From: JANQMX01 sp965247175
GTDB lineage: Bacteria > Pseudomonadota > Alphaproteobacteria > Kiloniellales > DSM-21159
Direction: 5' to 3'
Assembly (NCBI GenBank): GCA_965247175.1
Contig: OZ252006.1
Span: 3,224,001 to 3,288,000 of the forward strand
Length of the DNA: 64,000 nucleotides
This document shows, in pieces, positions 1-8,716 of the stretch (the first letter of the stretch is position 1; every line of letters starts with the position of its first letter). Both the position numbers and the translations under genes were made by a program. The notes under the pieces are model-generated. The model saw only the letters and a program-made list of their open reading frames with translations. It ran no database searches and was not told the DNA's origin.

Positions 1-261
1 ATTGGTGCGCGCCGTCAGCTCCGAAACGTTGTCGGTCGGCGCATAGGCCTCGACATCGCAAAGCTTGCGGAAGTCGTTGACCGCGTGGCCGGCGTTGCCG
101 GCGCTGCCGCCGACGCCGAGAATGAAGAGGCGCCCGCCCTGAGCCCGAACCCGGGCGATGCCCTGGGCGATACGTTCGATCTCGGCCTGGTCGATGGTGG
201 CGCAAATCTCCGCCGCCTGCGCGAAGAAGGCCGCTACATGTCCGGAGGTATCAGGTTTCAT
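1..261 (-). CDS. SIS-domain sugar-phosphate isomerase (GmhA-like), 3' part cut by window edge
   Basis: The reading frame opens at an ATG at 261 and runs off the left edge of the window, so about 87 N-terminal residues are visible. The segment GVGGSAGNAGHAVNDFRK followed by a PTDNVSELTART block is the sugar-isomerase (SIS) signature of sedoheptulose-7-phosphate isomerase-like proteins, which make heptose precursors for LPS or capsule. The gene is divergent from asnB across about 280 bp. That pairing suggests a surface-polysaccharide region extending leftward. The substrate cannot be fixed from this fragment. Confidence 0.82.
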   Translation of the reverse strand, partial: MKPDTSGHVAAFFAQAAEICATIDQAEIERIAQGIARVRAQGGRLFILGVGGSAGNAGHAVNDFRKLCDVEAYAPTDNVSELTARTN

Positions 262-544
262 CGGTCCGTCCAGAATGACACCAGCGCTCGACGGCCTGGG
301 GCCGCCTCTTGCTCTTCGTCCCTGAAGCTTACGAGCGCGCTCGGCGCGTCATCACTTGCGAGGTGGGCGTTCTTATGTGGCCCGCGCGCCGAACCGGTCG
401 CATAGCTTATGCCCGGGGACGGAACAAGGGAAAAGGGCAGCGAGGAATGCAGAGGCTTTTCAAGCGCCCTGCGGCGTGCTCTAGCTTCTTCCCTCCGAGC
501 AAAACGAGCAACGACGTGCAGGACGAGCAAGGCAGGCGACGACC

Positions 545-2506
545 ATGTGCGGCATAGCAGGCTATTGGTCGCCCAAGGCGGATGACAGCCAAGACCGGAT
601 GACGGCGTTGGCCGAAGCCATGGCGAGCGCCATCCGCCACCGGGGCCCCGACGCCGGTGGCACCTGGTGCGCGCCCGAGGCCGGGATCGCTTTCGGCCAC
701 CGGCGCCTCTCGATCATCGACCTCTCGGAGGCGGGCGCCCAGCCCATGACCTCCCACTGCGGGCGCTACGTCCTTTGCTACAACGGCGAGATCTACAACT
801 TCCCGGACCTGCGCCGCGATCTGGAGGGTCTGGGCCACAGCTTCCGCGGCCACTCGGATACCGAGGTGCTGCTGGCCGCCATCGCCCAGTGGGGCATCGA
901 AGAAGCGCTGAAGCGTTCCAACGGCATGTTCGCCTTCGCTCTCTGGGACAAGCGGGAACGGCGGGTCACCCTGGCGCGGGATCGCACCGGCAAGAAGCCG
1001 CTGTACTACGGCTGGTCCGGCGGCACCCTGCTGTTCGGCTCGGAATTGAAGGCTCTGGCCGCGCATCCCGCCTTCACGCGGGAGATCGACCGCGACGTCC
1101 TGACCCTCTTCATTCAGTACGGCTATATCCCCTGGCCCCACTGTATCTTTCGCGGCCTGCGTCAGCTCGTGCCTGGCACCTGGGTCACCTTCGGCGAGGA
1201 CGAGCGGGGAGAGCTGCCTGACCCCAAGGCCTTCTGGTCGGCCAAGGACGTCGCGGAAAGCGGCTGCCAGACGCCCTTTGCCGGGAGCCAGGAGGACGCC
1301 GAGGAGACCCTGGACGATGTCCTGAAGGCGGCTGTCGGCCGGCGTATGGTGGCCGATGTACCGCTCGGCGCGCTGCTGTCGGGCGGCCTCGATTCCTCGA
1401 TCGTGGTGGCGCTGATGCAGGCGCAGAGCAACCGGCCGGTGAAGACCTTCTCCATCGGCTTCGAGGAGGAGCGCTACAACGAGGCGGTGCACGCCCGCGC
1501 CATCGCAGCGCACCTAGGCACCGAGCACCGCGAGCTGACGGTGACCCCCAAGGACGCGCTCGATCTCATCCCCCATCTGCCGAGCCTCTACGACGAGCCC
1601 TTCGCCGACAGCTCGCAGGTACCGACCTACTTCGTCTCCAAGCTGGCGCGGGAGGACCTGACAGTCGCCCTCTCCGGGGATGGCGGCGACGAGCTTTTCG
1701 CCGGCTACAACGGGTATTTCCGGGTGTCCAAGCAGTGGGAGGCCGCCGCCGCTCATCCCGAAGGCCTGCGCCGCCTGCGCACCTGTGCGGCACGCAGCGC
1801 GGCTACCGCTCTTTGGCGCCTCGCCGGCCCAAACGCCGCCACGCCGCAAAAGCCCGGCAAACTGGCCAAAGCCTTCCGCAAGCTGATGAAGGCGGTGCGC
1901 ATTGAAGGCGGCAACGATGCGCTCGACGTCTATGTGCGCAAGCGGGCGCGGCATCTGGTGCCGAGCCGCCTGGTTGTCGGCGGGCAGGTGACGCCCACCG
2001 TGATGGATGACCGCCGGGACTGGCCGCAGGGCCTCGAGGAAATGTCGTTGATGCAGTGGCTCGACCTGGTCTTCTGGCTGCCGAGCGACGTTTTGACCAA
2101 GGTCGACCGCGCCAGCATGGCGGTGAGCCTGGAGGTGCGCTGCCCCCTGCTCGACCCCAACGTGCTGGCTTTCGCCTGGTCGCTCCCGGAGGCGATGCGC
2201 AGCGACGGACGTGGCGGCAAGCGGCCGCTGCGCGACGTCTTGGCCCGCTACGTCCCGCCCGAGCTCACCGAGCGGCCCAAGCAGGGTTTCGCCATTCCCG
2301 TCGGGGCTTGGCTGCGCGATCCGCTGCGCGACTGGGCCGAAGCGCTCTTGTCGGAGCAACGCCTCCAGCGGGAGGGCTTCTTCGCGGCCAACGAGGTGCA
2401 GGACATCTGGCGCCAGCACCTGCACGGCTGGCGGGACCACAATCAGCTGCTCTGGAGCTTCCTGATGTTCCAGAGCTGGGCCGAGGACTGGAAGGTCTCC
2501 GCCTGA
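545..2506 (+). CDS. asnB: Asparagine synthase (glutamine-hydrolysing), AsnB family
   Basis: The 653-residue protein starts MCGIAGYW, placing the class-II glutaminase nucleophile at Cys2 once Met1 is removed. The glutaminase domain fills about residues 1-220. The synthetase domain has the pyrophosphate-binding SGGLDSS loop near residues 279-285 and the downstream SGDGGDELFAGY motif. The family transfers glutamine amide nitrogen to an ATP-activated carboxylate, usually aspartate. Long AsnB paralogues next to sugar-isomerase genes often act in surface-polysaccharide loci, so the acceptor here could be a sugar acid. The methyltransferase gene follows 106 bp downstream on the same strand and may be co-transcribed. 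Confidence 0.93.
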   Translation: MCGIAGYWSPKADDSQDRMTALAEAMASAIRHRGPDAGGTWCAPEAGIAFGHRRLSIIDLSEAGAQPMTSHCGRYVLCYNGEIYNFPDLRRDLEGLGHSFRGHSDTEVLLAAIAQWGIEEALKRSNGMFAFALWDKRERRVTLARDRTGKKPLYYGWSGGTLLFGSELKALAAHPAFTREIDRDVLTLFIQYGYIPWPHCIFRGLRQLVPGTWVTFGEDERGELPDPKAFWSAKDVAESGCQTPFAGSQEDAEETLDDVLKAAVGRRMVADVPLGALLSGGLDSSIVVALMQAQSNRPVKTFSIGFEEERYNEAVHARAIAAHLGTEHRELTVTPKDALDLIPHLPSLYDEPFADSSQVPTYFVSKLAREDLTVALSGDGGDELFAGYNGYFRVSKQWEAAAAHPEGLRRLRTCAARSAATALWRLAGPNAATPQKPGKLAKAFRKLMKAVRIEGGNDALDVYVRKRARHLVPSRLVVGGQVTPTVMDDRRDWPQGLEEMSLMQWLDLVFWLPSDVLTKVDRASMAVSLEVRCPLLDPNVLAFAWSLPEAMRSDGRGGKRPLRDVLARYVPPELTERPKQGFAIPVGAWLRDPLRDWAEALLSEQRLQREGFFAANEVQDIWRQHLHGWRDHNQLLWSFLMFQSWAEDWKVSA

Positions 2507-2612
2507 CCGCGAGCTGAGCGGCAGGCCTTGCACTTGTCCGCGGTTGTACGGCGCGGCAAGCTGACGCCGCAGGGCGCGCAAAGCGCCGCCGAAACGAGGG
2601 AAGCTGGGGCAG

Positions 2613-3704
2613 ATGAACCGGGCGACGGCAGAAGCCGATCACATTGCGATGGCCGGCGGCTATTCGCTCGCCACCCGCGGCGCCAAGCACGTCATCGACC
2701 ATGCCCTGCCGCGGGTTCGTGCGGCCATCGAGGCGCTCCCCCTGGAAGAAAACCGCCCCTTCGTGATGAGCGACATGGGCACCGCCGACGGCGGCACCTC
2801 GCTCAGCATGGTCGCCGAAGCCCTCGGCATGGCGCGGGCCCGGCAACCCGGGCGGGGCCTCTGGATGGTCTACAGCGATCAGCAGGGCAACGACTACAAC
2901 GCCCTGGCCGGCAACGTCTTTGGCGAGGCCTCGCCGCTGGCCGCCATCCCCGACTGCCAGGTGACCATGTCGGCGACCTCCTTCTATCGCCAGATCCTGC
3001 CGGCCGGCAGCTTGGATCTCGGCTTCTCGGCCACCGCCATGCACTGGCTGAGCCGCAAGCCGGCCGACATCAGCGATCATGTGCATATGACAGGCGCCAG
3101 CGGCCTCGAACTGGATGCCTTCCGCGATCAGGGACACCGGGACTGGCGCAGCATCCTGCTGCACCGCGCCAAGGAGCTGGCGCCGGGCGGGCGCCTGGTG
3201 CTGGTCAACTTCGGCAAGGACGAGGAGGGTCGCTATCTCGGCAACACCCAGGGCGTGCCCATGTTCGATACGTTCAACGCCCTGTGGCAGAGCTTCGTCG
3301 ACGACGGGCAGATCACCGCCGACGAGTATCGGGCCATGACCCTTCCGCAGTACTACAACACCGTCGAGGAGTTCTCGGCGCCGCTGACCGACCCGGCGGA
3401 GCCGGCCTATCAAGCCGGCCTCAGGCTGGAGTCGATCGAGACGCGGGTGACGCCCTGTCCCTATCGCCTGGCCTTCGAGGAGCATGGGGACGCAGGGCGC
3501 TTCGCGCAGGAGTACATCCCCACCCTGCGCTCCTGGACGCAGAGCACCTTCCACGGCGCGCTCTCGCCCACGCGGCCGGCGGAGGAGCGGCGGGCCTTGA
3601 TCGAAGCCTACTACGGCGCCTACGAGCGCATTGTACGGGAGGCTCCCAGCGGACACGGAATGGACTATGTCCATATTTACATGACCGTCCGAAAGGACGG
3701 CTGA
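2613..3704 (+). CDS. SABATH-like SAM-dependent carboxyl methyltransferase
   Basis: The 363-residue protein resembles the SABATH family (salicylate/jasmonate/IAA carboxyl methyltransferases, Pfam Methyltransf_7) through its whole length. It has the N-terminal MAGGYSLATRG segment, a SAM-binding stretch FVMSDMGTADGGTSLSM near residues 50-66 in place of the plant DLGCSSG loop, the FSATAMHWLSRKP segment, and a C-terminal region ending HIYMTVRKDG. In plants these enzymes methylate small-molecule carboxylates. A mycobacterial relative methylates fatty acids. It lies downstream of asnB and 17 bp ahead of a HIG1-domain gene. The acid it methylates is not evident. Confidence 0.8.
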   Translation: MNRATAEADHIAMAGGYSLATRGAKHVIDHALPRVRAAIEALPLEENRPFVMSDMGTADGGTSLSMVAEALGMARARQPGRGLWMVYSDQQGNDYNALAGNVFGEASPLAAIPDCQVTMSATSFYRQILPAGSLDLGFSATAMHWLSRKPADISDHVHMTGASGLELDAFRDQGHRDWRSILLHRAKELAPGGRLVLVNFGKDEEGRYLGNTQGVPMFDTFNALWQSFVDDGQITADEYRAMTLPQYYNTVEEFSAPLTDPAEPAYQAGLRLESIETRVTPCPYRLAFEEHGDAGRFAQEYIPTLRSWTQSTFHGALSPTRPAEERRALIEAYYGAYERIVREAPSGHGMDYVHIYMTVRKDG

Positions 3705-3721
3705 CAGTAGGAGAAAGCCAA

Positions 3722-3919
3722 ATGAGCGTCGGTTTCGCCGTGCTGATGGGCCTTGGGATGGCCATCACCCTGGGCGTGCTCTTCACCGGGCTGATCGCCA
3801 TGGCGCGCGGTGGCGAGTTCAACAACAAGTACGCCAACAAGCTGATGCGCGCCCGCATTGTCGCGCAGGCCGTCGCGTTGCTGTTCTTCGCGTTGGCCAT
3901 GCTGACTGCGAAAGGCTAG
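3722..3919 (+). CDS. Small HIG1-domain twin-transmembrane protein
   Basis: This 65-residue protein has two hydrophobic helices (about residues 5-27 and 46-62) joined by a short loop containing NKYANKLMRARI, the conserved core of the hypoxia-induced HIG1 domain. Mitochondrial relatives (Rcf1/HIGD) associate with cytochrome c oxidase and the supercomplexes. Bacterial members are assumed to sit in the inner membrane near respiratory complexes. A GGAG lies about 9 nt before the ATG. The cobalamin adenosyltransferase starts 5 nt after the stop, so the two are probably co-transcribed. That pairing recurs in alphaproteobacteria. Confidence 0.85.
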   Translation: MSVGFAVLMGLGMAITLGVLFTGLIAMARGGEFNNKYANKLMRARIVAQAVALLFFALAMLTAKG

Positions 3920-3924
3920 GGGAA

Positions 3925-4488
3925 ATGGTACAGCTCACACGCATCTACACCCGCGGCGGCGACAAGGGGAAAACCTCCCTCGGCAACGGCAGCCGGGTGG
4001 TCAAGCACAGCCCGCGGGTCGCCGCTTACGGCACGGTCGACGAATGCAATTCCGTCATCGGGCTGGTGCGCCTGCACACCAGCGATGAGACTGACGCAAC
4101 CCTGGCCCGCATCCAGAACGACCTCTTCGATCTCGGGGCCGATCTCTGCACGCCGGAAGAGGAGGCACCGGCCTATCCGCCGCTGCGCATCACGGCCGCG
4201 CAGGTCGAACGGCTGGAGCAGGAGATCGACGCGATGAACGCGGAGCTCGAGCCGCTGCAGTCCTTTGTGCTGCCCGGCGGGACGGCGGCCTCCGCCTACC
4301 TGCATCTGGCGCGCACCGTGGCGCGGCGGGCGGAACGGGAGATGACCGCGCTGGCCGATGACGAGGCGATCAATCCCGAGGCCGTGCGCTTCATCAACCG
4401 CCTCTCGGACCTGCTTTTCGTGATGGGCCGCTACCTCAACGACAAGGGCCGTTCGGACGTGCTTTGGGTGCGGGGCGAAAACCGCTGA
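3925..4488 (+). CDS. Cob(I)alamin adenosyltransferase, PduO type
   Basis: The 187-residue cytosolic enzyme transfers the adenosyl group of ATP to cob(I)alamin, making coenzyme B12. The N-terminal ATP motif TRGGDKGKTSLGNGSRV, the AAYGTVDECNS segment, the helix ARTVARRAERE and the RFINRLSDLLFVMGRYLN block are all present and in family order. Length is normal. An AGGGG precedes the ATG closely. Etf and hydroxyacyl-CoA dehydrogenase genes follow, which would suit a role in methylmalonyl-CoA mutase-dependent propionate metabolism, but no mutase gene is in the window. Confidence 0.94.
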   Translation: MVQLTRIYTRGGDKGKTSLGNGSRVVKHSPRVAAYGTVDECNSVIGLVRLHTSDETDATLARIQNDLFDLGADLCTPEEEAPAYPPLRITAAQVERLEQEIDAMNAELEPLQSFVLPGGTAASAYLHLARTVARRAEREMTALADDEAINPEAVRFINRLSDLLFVMGRYLNDKGRSDVLWVRGENR

Positions 4489-4531
4489 AAACCCGGCGGA
4501 AGTGACCGGATTCAGCGCACTTCCAGGGCGA

Positions 4532-4560
4532 TTGACTCGCTATTGTCATAGACCTATGTT
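4532..4560 (+). promoter_or_regulatory. Putative sigma-70 promoter for etfBA-hbd
   Basis: A TTGACT hexamer at 4532-4537 is separated by exactly 17 bp from TATGTT at 4555-4560, about 100 bp ahead of the etfB start codon. Both boxes are close to the housekeeping consensus and lie in the gap after the adenosyltransferase gene. This is by sequence reading only. Confidence 0.6.
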
Positions 4561-4659
4561 GCGCCCGCGAAAAAGCACGCCTCGTTCGACATGGAGACGC
4601 GCACAAATGCCGTCCCTGTCCATGGAAAAAGCCCACGACATAAGGATCCGAGGGGGGAA

Positions 4660-5409
4660 ATGAAGGTTCTTGTCCCGGTGAAGCGGGTCATCGACGCTTA
4701 CGTGAAAGTCCGCGTCAAGGCGGACGGCTCTGGCGTCGAGACGGCCAACGTGAAGATGTCCATGAACCCCTTCTGCGAGATTGCCGTGGAAGAAGCCGTG
4801 CGCCTCAAGGAAGCCGGCATCGCCAGCGAGATCGTCGCCGTGTCCTGCGGCGTGCAGCAGTCGCAGGAGACCATTCGCACGGCGCTCGCCATGGGGGCCG
4901 ACCGCGGCATCCTGGTGACCAGCAATCAGCCGCTGGAGCCGCTCGGCATCGCCAAGCTCTTGAAGGCCATCGTCGACAAGGAGCAGCCGGAGATGGTCAT
5001 CCTCGGCAAGCAGGCGGTCGACAACGACAACAATCAGACGGGCCAGATGCTGGCCGCGCTGCTCGGCTGGCCGCAGGGCACCTTCGCCTCCAAGATCGAG
5101 CGCCAGGACGGTGAGCTCAAGGTCACCCGTGAAATCGACGGCGGGCTCGAGACCCTGACGCTGAAGCTCCCGGCCGTCGTCACCGCCGACCTGCGCCTCA
5201 ACGAGCCGCGCTATGCCTCGCTGCCCAACATCATGAAGGCGAAGAAGAAGCCGATGGAGACCATGACGCCGGAGGATCTGGGCGTCGATGTCACCCCGCG
5301 CCTGTCGGTGGTCAAGGTGACCGAGCCGCCGGCGCGCCAGGCTGGCGTCAAGGTCGCCGACGTCTCCGAGCTGCTGAGCAAGCTCAAGAACGAAGCCAAG
5401 GTCATATAG
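4660..5409 (+). CDS. etfB: Electron transfer flavoprotein beta subunit
   Basis: The 249-residue EtfB starts MKVLVPVKRVIDAYVKVRVK after a strong AGGGGGG Shine-Dalgarno. An in-frame ATG 69 bp upstream adds only an unconserved extension, so it was not used. The AMP-site region LGKQAVDNDNNQTGQ and the C-terminal arm with NIMKAKKKPMETM are typical of group-I ETF. With EtfA it collects electrons from acyl-CoA and methylamine-type dehydrogenases and passes them to ETF:ubiquinone oxidoreductase. etfA follows after 21 bp. Confidence 0.97.
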   Translation: MKVLVPVKRVIDAYVKVRVKADGSGVETANVKMSMNPFCEIAVEEAVRLKEAGIASEIVAVSCGVQQSQETIRTALAMGADRGILVTSNQPLEPLGIAKLLKAIVDKEQPEMVILGKQAVDNDNNQTGQMLAALLGWPQGTFASKIERQDGELKVTREIDGGLETLTLKLPAVVTADLRLNEPRYASLPNIMKAKKKPMETMTPEDLGVDVTPRLSVVKVTEPPARQAGVKVADVSELLSKLKNEAKVI

Positions 5410-5430
5410 GCGCAGGGAACAGCGAGCATC

Positions 5431-6366
5431 ATGAGCATTCTTGTCATCGCAGAGCAGGCCGAGGGCGAACTGAACGCCCAGACGCTGAACGCGATCGCTG
5501 CCGCGAAAGAGATTGGCGGCGATATCCATGTGCTGGTGGCCGGGCAGAACTGCGGCGCCGCCGCGGAAGCTGCGGCCAAGGCCGAAGGCGTCGCCAAGGT
5601 CCTGAAGGCTGACAGCGCCGAGTATGCCCACGGCCTGGCCGAGAACCTGGCGCCGCTGGTGGTCAAGCTGGCCGGCGGCTACAGCCACCTGGTCGCCGTG
5701 GCCAACACCTTCGGCAAGAACCTGATGCCGCGGGTCGCAGCCCTGCTCGACGTGCAGCAGATCTCGGACATCTCCGGCGTCGAGTCGGCCGACACCTTCG
5801 TGCGCCCGATCTATGCCGGCAACGCCATGGCGACGGTGCAGTCGAGCGACCCGATCAAGGTGGTCACCATCCGCACCACCTCCTTCGAGCCGGTCGCGGC
5901 CGAAGGCGGCTCGGCCGCCATCGAAGACCTCGAGAGCGTCGGCGACTCCGGCCTCTCCAGCTTCGTTGGCCAGGAACTGACCCAGTCCGACCGGCCTGAG
6001 CTGACCAGCGCGCGCATCGTCATCTCCGGCGGCCGCGGCATGCAGTCCGGCGACAACTTCGTCATGCTGGAGCGCATCGCCGACAAGCTGGGCGCAGCGG
6101 TCGGCGCGAGCCGCGCCGCGGTCGACGCCGGCTTCGTGCCCAACGACTATCAGGTCGGCCAGACCGGCAAGGTCGTGGCCCCCGACCTCTACATCGCCGT
6201 CGGCATCTCCGGCGCCATCCAGCACCTGGCCGGCATGAAGGACTCCAAAGTCATCGTGGCGATCAACAAGGACGAAGAGGCGCCGATCTTCCAGGTCGCC
6301 GATTACGGCCTGGTCGCCGACCTGTTCCAGGCGGTGCCGGAGCTTGAGAAGGAACTGGGAAGCTGA
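5431..6366 (+). CDS. etfA: Electron transfer flavoprotein alpha subunit
   Basis: The 311-residue protein carries the FAD-binding C-terminal domain. SGGRGMQSGDNF is followed by GASRAAVDAG, then QVGQTGKVVAPDLYI, GISGAIQHLAG and INKDEEAPIF, all in canonical order and at residues of about 195-295. The N-terminal half has the MSILVIAEQ start of the family. It forms the heterodimeric ETF with EtfB. The order etfB-etfA-3-hydroxybutyryl-CoA dehydrogenase is common in alphaproteobacteria and points to fatty-acid or polyhydroxybutyrate turnover. Confidence 0.97.
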   Translation: MSILVIAEQAEGELNAQTLNAIAAAKEIGGDIHVLVAGQNCGAAAEAAAKAEGVAKVLKADSAEYAHGLAENLAPLVVKLAGGYSHLVAVANTFGKNLMPRVAALLDVQQISDISGVESADTFVRPIYAGNAMATVQSSDPIKVVTIRTTSFEPVAAEGGSAAIEDLESVGDSGLSSFVGQELTQSDRPELTSARIVISGGRGMQSGDNFVMLERIADKLGAAVGASRAAVDAGFVPNDYQVGQTGKVVAPDLYIAVGISGAIQHLAGMKDSKVIVAINKDEEAPIFQVADYGLVADLFQAVPELEKELGS

Positions 6367-6416
6367 GCCGCCGACAGGCGCGCGGGGCGCAGCGGATCAC
6401 GATCGAAAGACAAGCC

Positions 6417-7325
6417 ATGATCGCCGATAACAAGGATGTACCTTACCCCTCGGAGATCGCCACCGTCGGCGTGATCGGCGCCGGCCAAATGGGCTCCGGC
6501 ATCGCACAGGTCGCCGCCGTGGCCGGGCTCCAGGTTCGCTTGAGCGATATCGGCGCAGACCAGCTCGGCCGCGCGGTCGAGAACATCGACAAGCACCTGG
6601 CGCGGCAGGTCAGCCGCGGGCGCCTCTCGGAAGACGACAAGTCGGCGGCGATGGGCCGCGTTTCGACCGCGACGGAGCTGGACAGCCTGGGCGACTGCGA
6701 TGTGGTGATCGAAGCCGCCGTGGAAGACGAAGCCATCAAGCGCGAGATCTTTCAGGCGATCTGCCCGCTGGTGAAGCCCGAAGCGCTGATCTGCACCAAC
6801 ACCTCTTCGATCTCGGTCACGCGCCTGGCCTCGGTGACCGACCGGCCAGAGCGGTTCATGGGCCTGCACTTCATGAACCCCGTGCCGGCCATGCAGCTGG
6901 TCGAGCTGATCCGCGGCATTGCCACGGACGAGAAATCCTTTGCCTTGGTCCGCGAGCTGGCGGAGCGCATGGGCAAGACCGCGGTGCCGGCCGAGGACTT
7001 CCCGGCCTTCATCGTCAACCGCATCCTGCTGCCGATGATCAACGAGGCGGTCTATACGCTCTACGAAGGCGTCGGCTCCGTCGCGGCGATCGACACGGCC
7101 ATGCGGCTTGGCACCAACCATCCCATGGGGCCGCTCGAGCTTGCCGACTTCATCGGCCTCGACACCTGCCTCGCCATCATGCACGTGCTCTACGACGGCC
7201 TGGCCGACAGCAAGTACCGGCCCTGCCCGCTCTTGGTGAAGTACGTCGATGCCGGCTGGGTCGGCCGCAAGGCAGGCCGCGGATTCTACGACTACTCCAC
7301 CGAGCCGCCCGTCCCGACGCGGTAG
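6417..7325 (+). CDS. hbd: 3-hydroxybutyryl-CoA dehydrogenase
   Basis: The 302-residue enzyme has the Rossmann motif VIGAGQMGSGIAQV near residue 20, the catalytic-region signature GLHFMNPVPAMQLVE, and the C-terminal all-helical dimerisation domain with NHPMGPLELADFIG. It interconverts 3-hydroxybutyryl-CoA and acetoacetyl-CoA with NAD(P). It follows etfA by 50 bp on the same strand and is the last gene of that operon. A repeat cluster follows the stop. A stretch of about ten residues precedes the conserved core, so a slightly later start is possible. Confidence 0.94.
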   Translation: MIADNKDVPYPSEIATVGVIGAGQMGSGIAQVAAVAGLQVRLSDIGADQLGRAVENIDKHLARQVSRGRLSEDDKSAAMGRVSTATELDSLGDCDVVIEAAVEDEAIKREIFQAICPLVKPEALICTNTSSISVTRLASVTDRPERFMGLHFMNPVPAMQLVELIRGIATDEKSFALVRELAERMGKTAVPAEDFPAFIVNRILLPMINEAVYTLYEGVGSVAAIDTAMRLGTNHPMGPLELADFIGLDTCLAIMHVLYDGLADSKYRPCPLLVKYVDAGWVGRKAGRGFYDYSTEPPVPTR

Positions 7326-7338
7326 CGTTCTCCTCGAC

Positions 7339-7505
7339 TGTCACCCCGGCCTCCGAGCCGGGGTCCAGCCATAAGTCTCAGACGGTGCTTATCGCTGGAT
7401 CCTCGGGTCTCGCCGCAATGCGGCTCGCCCAAGGATGACATTCAGAGAGAAATAGCGGACGGCGCAGCCCTACAACTGTCACCCCGGCCTTGAGCCGGGG
7501 TCCAG
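7339..7505. repeat. REP/BIME-like mosaic between convergent genes
   Basis: Two copies of the hairpin unit gtcaCCCCGGC...GCCGGGGtcca (7339-7368 and 7478-7504) flank a different dyad unit that reads ggatcctcgggtctcgcc...ggctcgcccaaggatgaca (about 7397-7441). The same units recur near 8.5, 18.7, 31.0, 35.5, 53.1 and 61.9 kb. They occupy the gap after hbd and have no coding potential. They look like a dispersed REP family. Confidence 0.75.
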
Positions 7506-7529
7506 CTTCAAGCTCTGCAGTGTTTTCTT

Positions 7530-7652
7530 GGGCGCCTTCGGCGCTGTGCGGCGCCGGCCCGCACCCCCGCCCGACCAACCCACTAGGGTATCATGCCATG
7601 GGTTGGTCGGGCGGGGGTGTGGGCTGGAACCGCATGGCGCGCAAGCGCCCTG
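7530..7652. repeat. Dispersed long palindrome, copy 1
   Basis: A 25-nt arm at 7558-7582 (ending CGACCAACCCA) pairs with 7599-7623 (starting TGGGTTGGTCG) with one G-T wobble. They enclose a 16-nt loop containing tagggtatcatgcca. Outside lie GC-rich flanks, ggcgccttcggcgctg on the left and a ggcgcgcaagcgccc dyad on the right. Three further copies lie at 13.6, 28.5 and 61.7 kb. This copy sits between the 3' ends of hbd and the convergent SDR gene, where it could act as a bidirectional terminator. Confidence 0.85.
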
Positions 7653-7662
7653 GAAGACTCCC

Positions 7663-8448
7663 TCAGGACCCGTCGAGCGCGACCTTGTATTCCTGAATGG
7701 TGTTGCCGCCGTCGACCACGAAAAGCTGGCCGGTGATGTAGCTCGCCTCCTCGCTCGCCAGGAAGACGGCGAGGTGCCCAACCTCCTCCGGGGTGCCGGC
7801 GCGGCCGATCGGCGTGTGGCGGCCGGCAACGATCTCCGCCTCGCTGCTGGAAGCGGTTTCGATCCAGCCCGGCGCGACGCAATTCACCATCACGTTGTGC
7901 TGCCCGACCTCGATGGCCAGCGCACGCGCCATGCCCAGAAGGCCTGCCTTGGCTGCGGCGTAGACGCCACTGCCGGGAATGCCGACGAGCGGTCCCGTGA
8001 CCGAAGACATCTGCACGATGCGCCCATAGCGCCGCGCCACCATGCCGGGCAGCGCCGCACGAGTCATCAGGAAGGCGCTGGTCAGGTTGATGTCGAGGCC
8101 ATAGTGCCAGAGCTCGTCCGGCACCTCGCCGAGAGGCAACGACGGGGTATCGCGGCCCACCTGCACCATGCCGGCGTTGTTGACCAGAATGTCGAGCGGG
8201 CCGAGCGCCGTCTCAACCGCTTCGAGCAAGCCGGCAACGGCCGCCGTGTCCGTCAGGTCGGCCGGCTTGGCGAAGCTCTCGCCATCGCCGCCGCCGAGTT
8301 CGGCGCGACGGTCATGAATGCGGTCTGTCGTCGAGGTGATCGCAACCTTTGCCCCGGCTGCGCGAAGCAGCCGCGCGGTCGCGAAACCGATGCCGCCGGC
8401 GCTGCCAGCGCCCGTGACCAGCGCAACCTTCCCAGCGACGCCTGCCAT
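7663..8448 (-). CDS. SDR-family NAD(P)-dependent oxidoreductase
   Basis: The 261-residue protein is a classical short-chain dehydrogenase. It has a glycine-rich cofactor loop VTGAGSAGGIGFATARLL with two extra residues against TGxxxGIG, then NNAG near residue 93, the catalytic serine in QMSSVTG, the YAAAKAG catalytic Tyr-Lys pair, and a C-terminal LFVVDGG. Typical reactions are reversible alcohol/ketone oxidation in the cytosol. It stands alone between repeat clusters, and nothing nearby fixes the substrate. Confidence 0.88.
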   Translation of the reverse strand: MAGVAGKVALVTGAGSAGGIGFATARLLRAAGAKVAITSTTDRIHDRRAELGGGDGESFAKPADLTDTAAVAGLLEAVETALGPLDILVNNAGMVQVGRDTPSLPLGEVPDELWHYGLDINLTSAFLMTRAALPGMVARRYGRIVQMSSVTGPLVGIPGSGVYAAAKAGLLGMARALAIEVGQHNVMVNCVAPGWIETASSSEAEIVAGRHTPIGRAGTPEEVGHLAVFLASEEASYITGQLFVVDGGNTIQEYKVALDGS

Positions 8449-8538
8449 AGCCTTCTCCCAACCCAGTTAACTGCGCTTAAGGCGCATTCTTTCGGCCAGC
8501 TTTCAAGGTTTTGCTGCAGACGGCGCAGCAATCCCTCT

Positions 8539-8682
8539 CGTCACCCCGGACTTGATCCGGGGTCCATGGTTAGGCCGGGCACGGGTGGTCGAACGATTGG
8601 CGCAGGCCGATCAATGCCTTCGGCAACTCGCTACGCGAGCCCGGGCTCGCGGGCTTCACCCTTGGCCGGGATGACGGTCTGA
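8539..8682. repeat. REP-like hairpin pair upstream of the SDR gene
   Basis: One unit, gtcaccccggacttgatccgggg (about 8539-8562), is followed by an inverted unit ending ttggccgggatgacgg (about 8640-8682) that carries the longer insert gagcccgggctcgcggg. The pair is in the head-to-head arrangement seen in other clusters of the window. It occupies most of the gap between the SDR start and the regA stop. No coding frame is seen. Confidence 0.7.
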
Positions 8683-8716
8683 GTGAAAGCGGCGCGCCTG
8701 CTTGAGAAGGCAAAGC

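Noticed and set aside
407..1513. Long minus-strand open frame opposite asnB
   Set aside because: It is antisense to a well-conserved amidotransferase, has no family motif, and is rich in Gly/Arg/Ala as expected for a GC-rich shadow frame.
4546..6225. 559-codon minus-strand frame opposite etfB/etfA
   Set aside because: The complementary strand encodes full-length ETF subunits, and this frame is Gly/Arg/His-rich with no motif.
7339..8682. CRISPR-like array
   Set aside because: Repeats are palindromic, irregularly spaced and scattered in many gaps. There are no uniform spacers and no cas genes.
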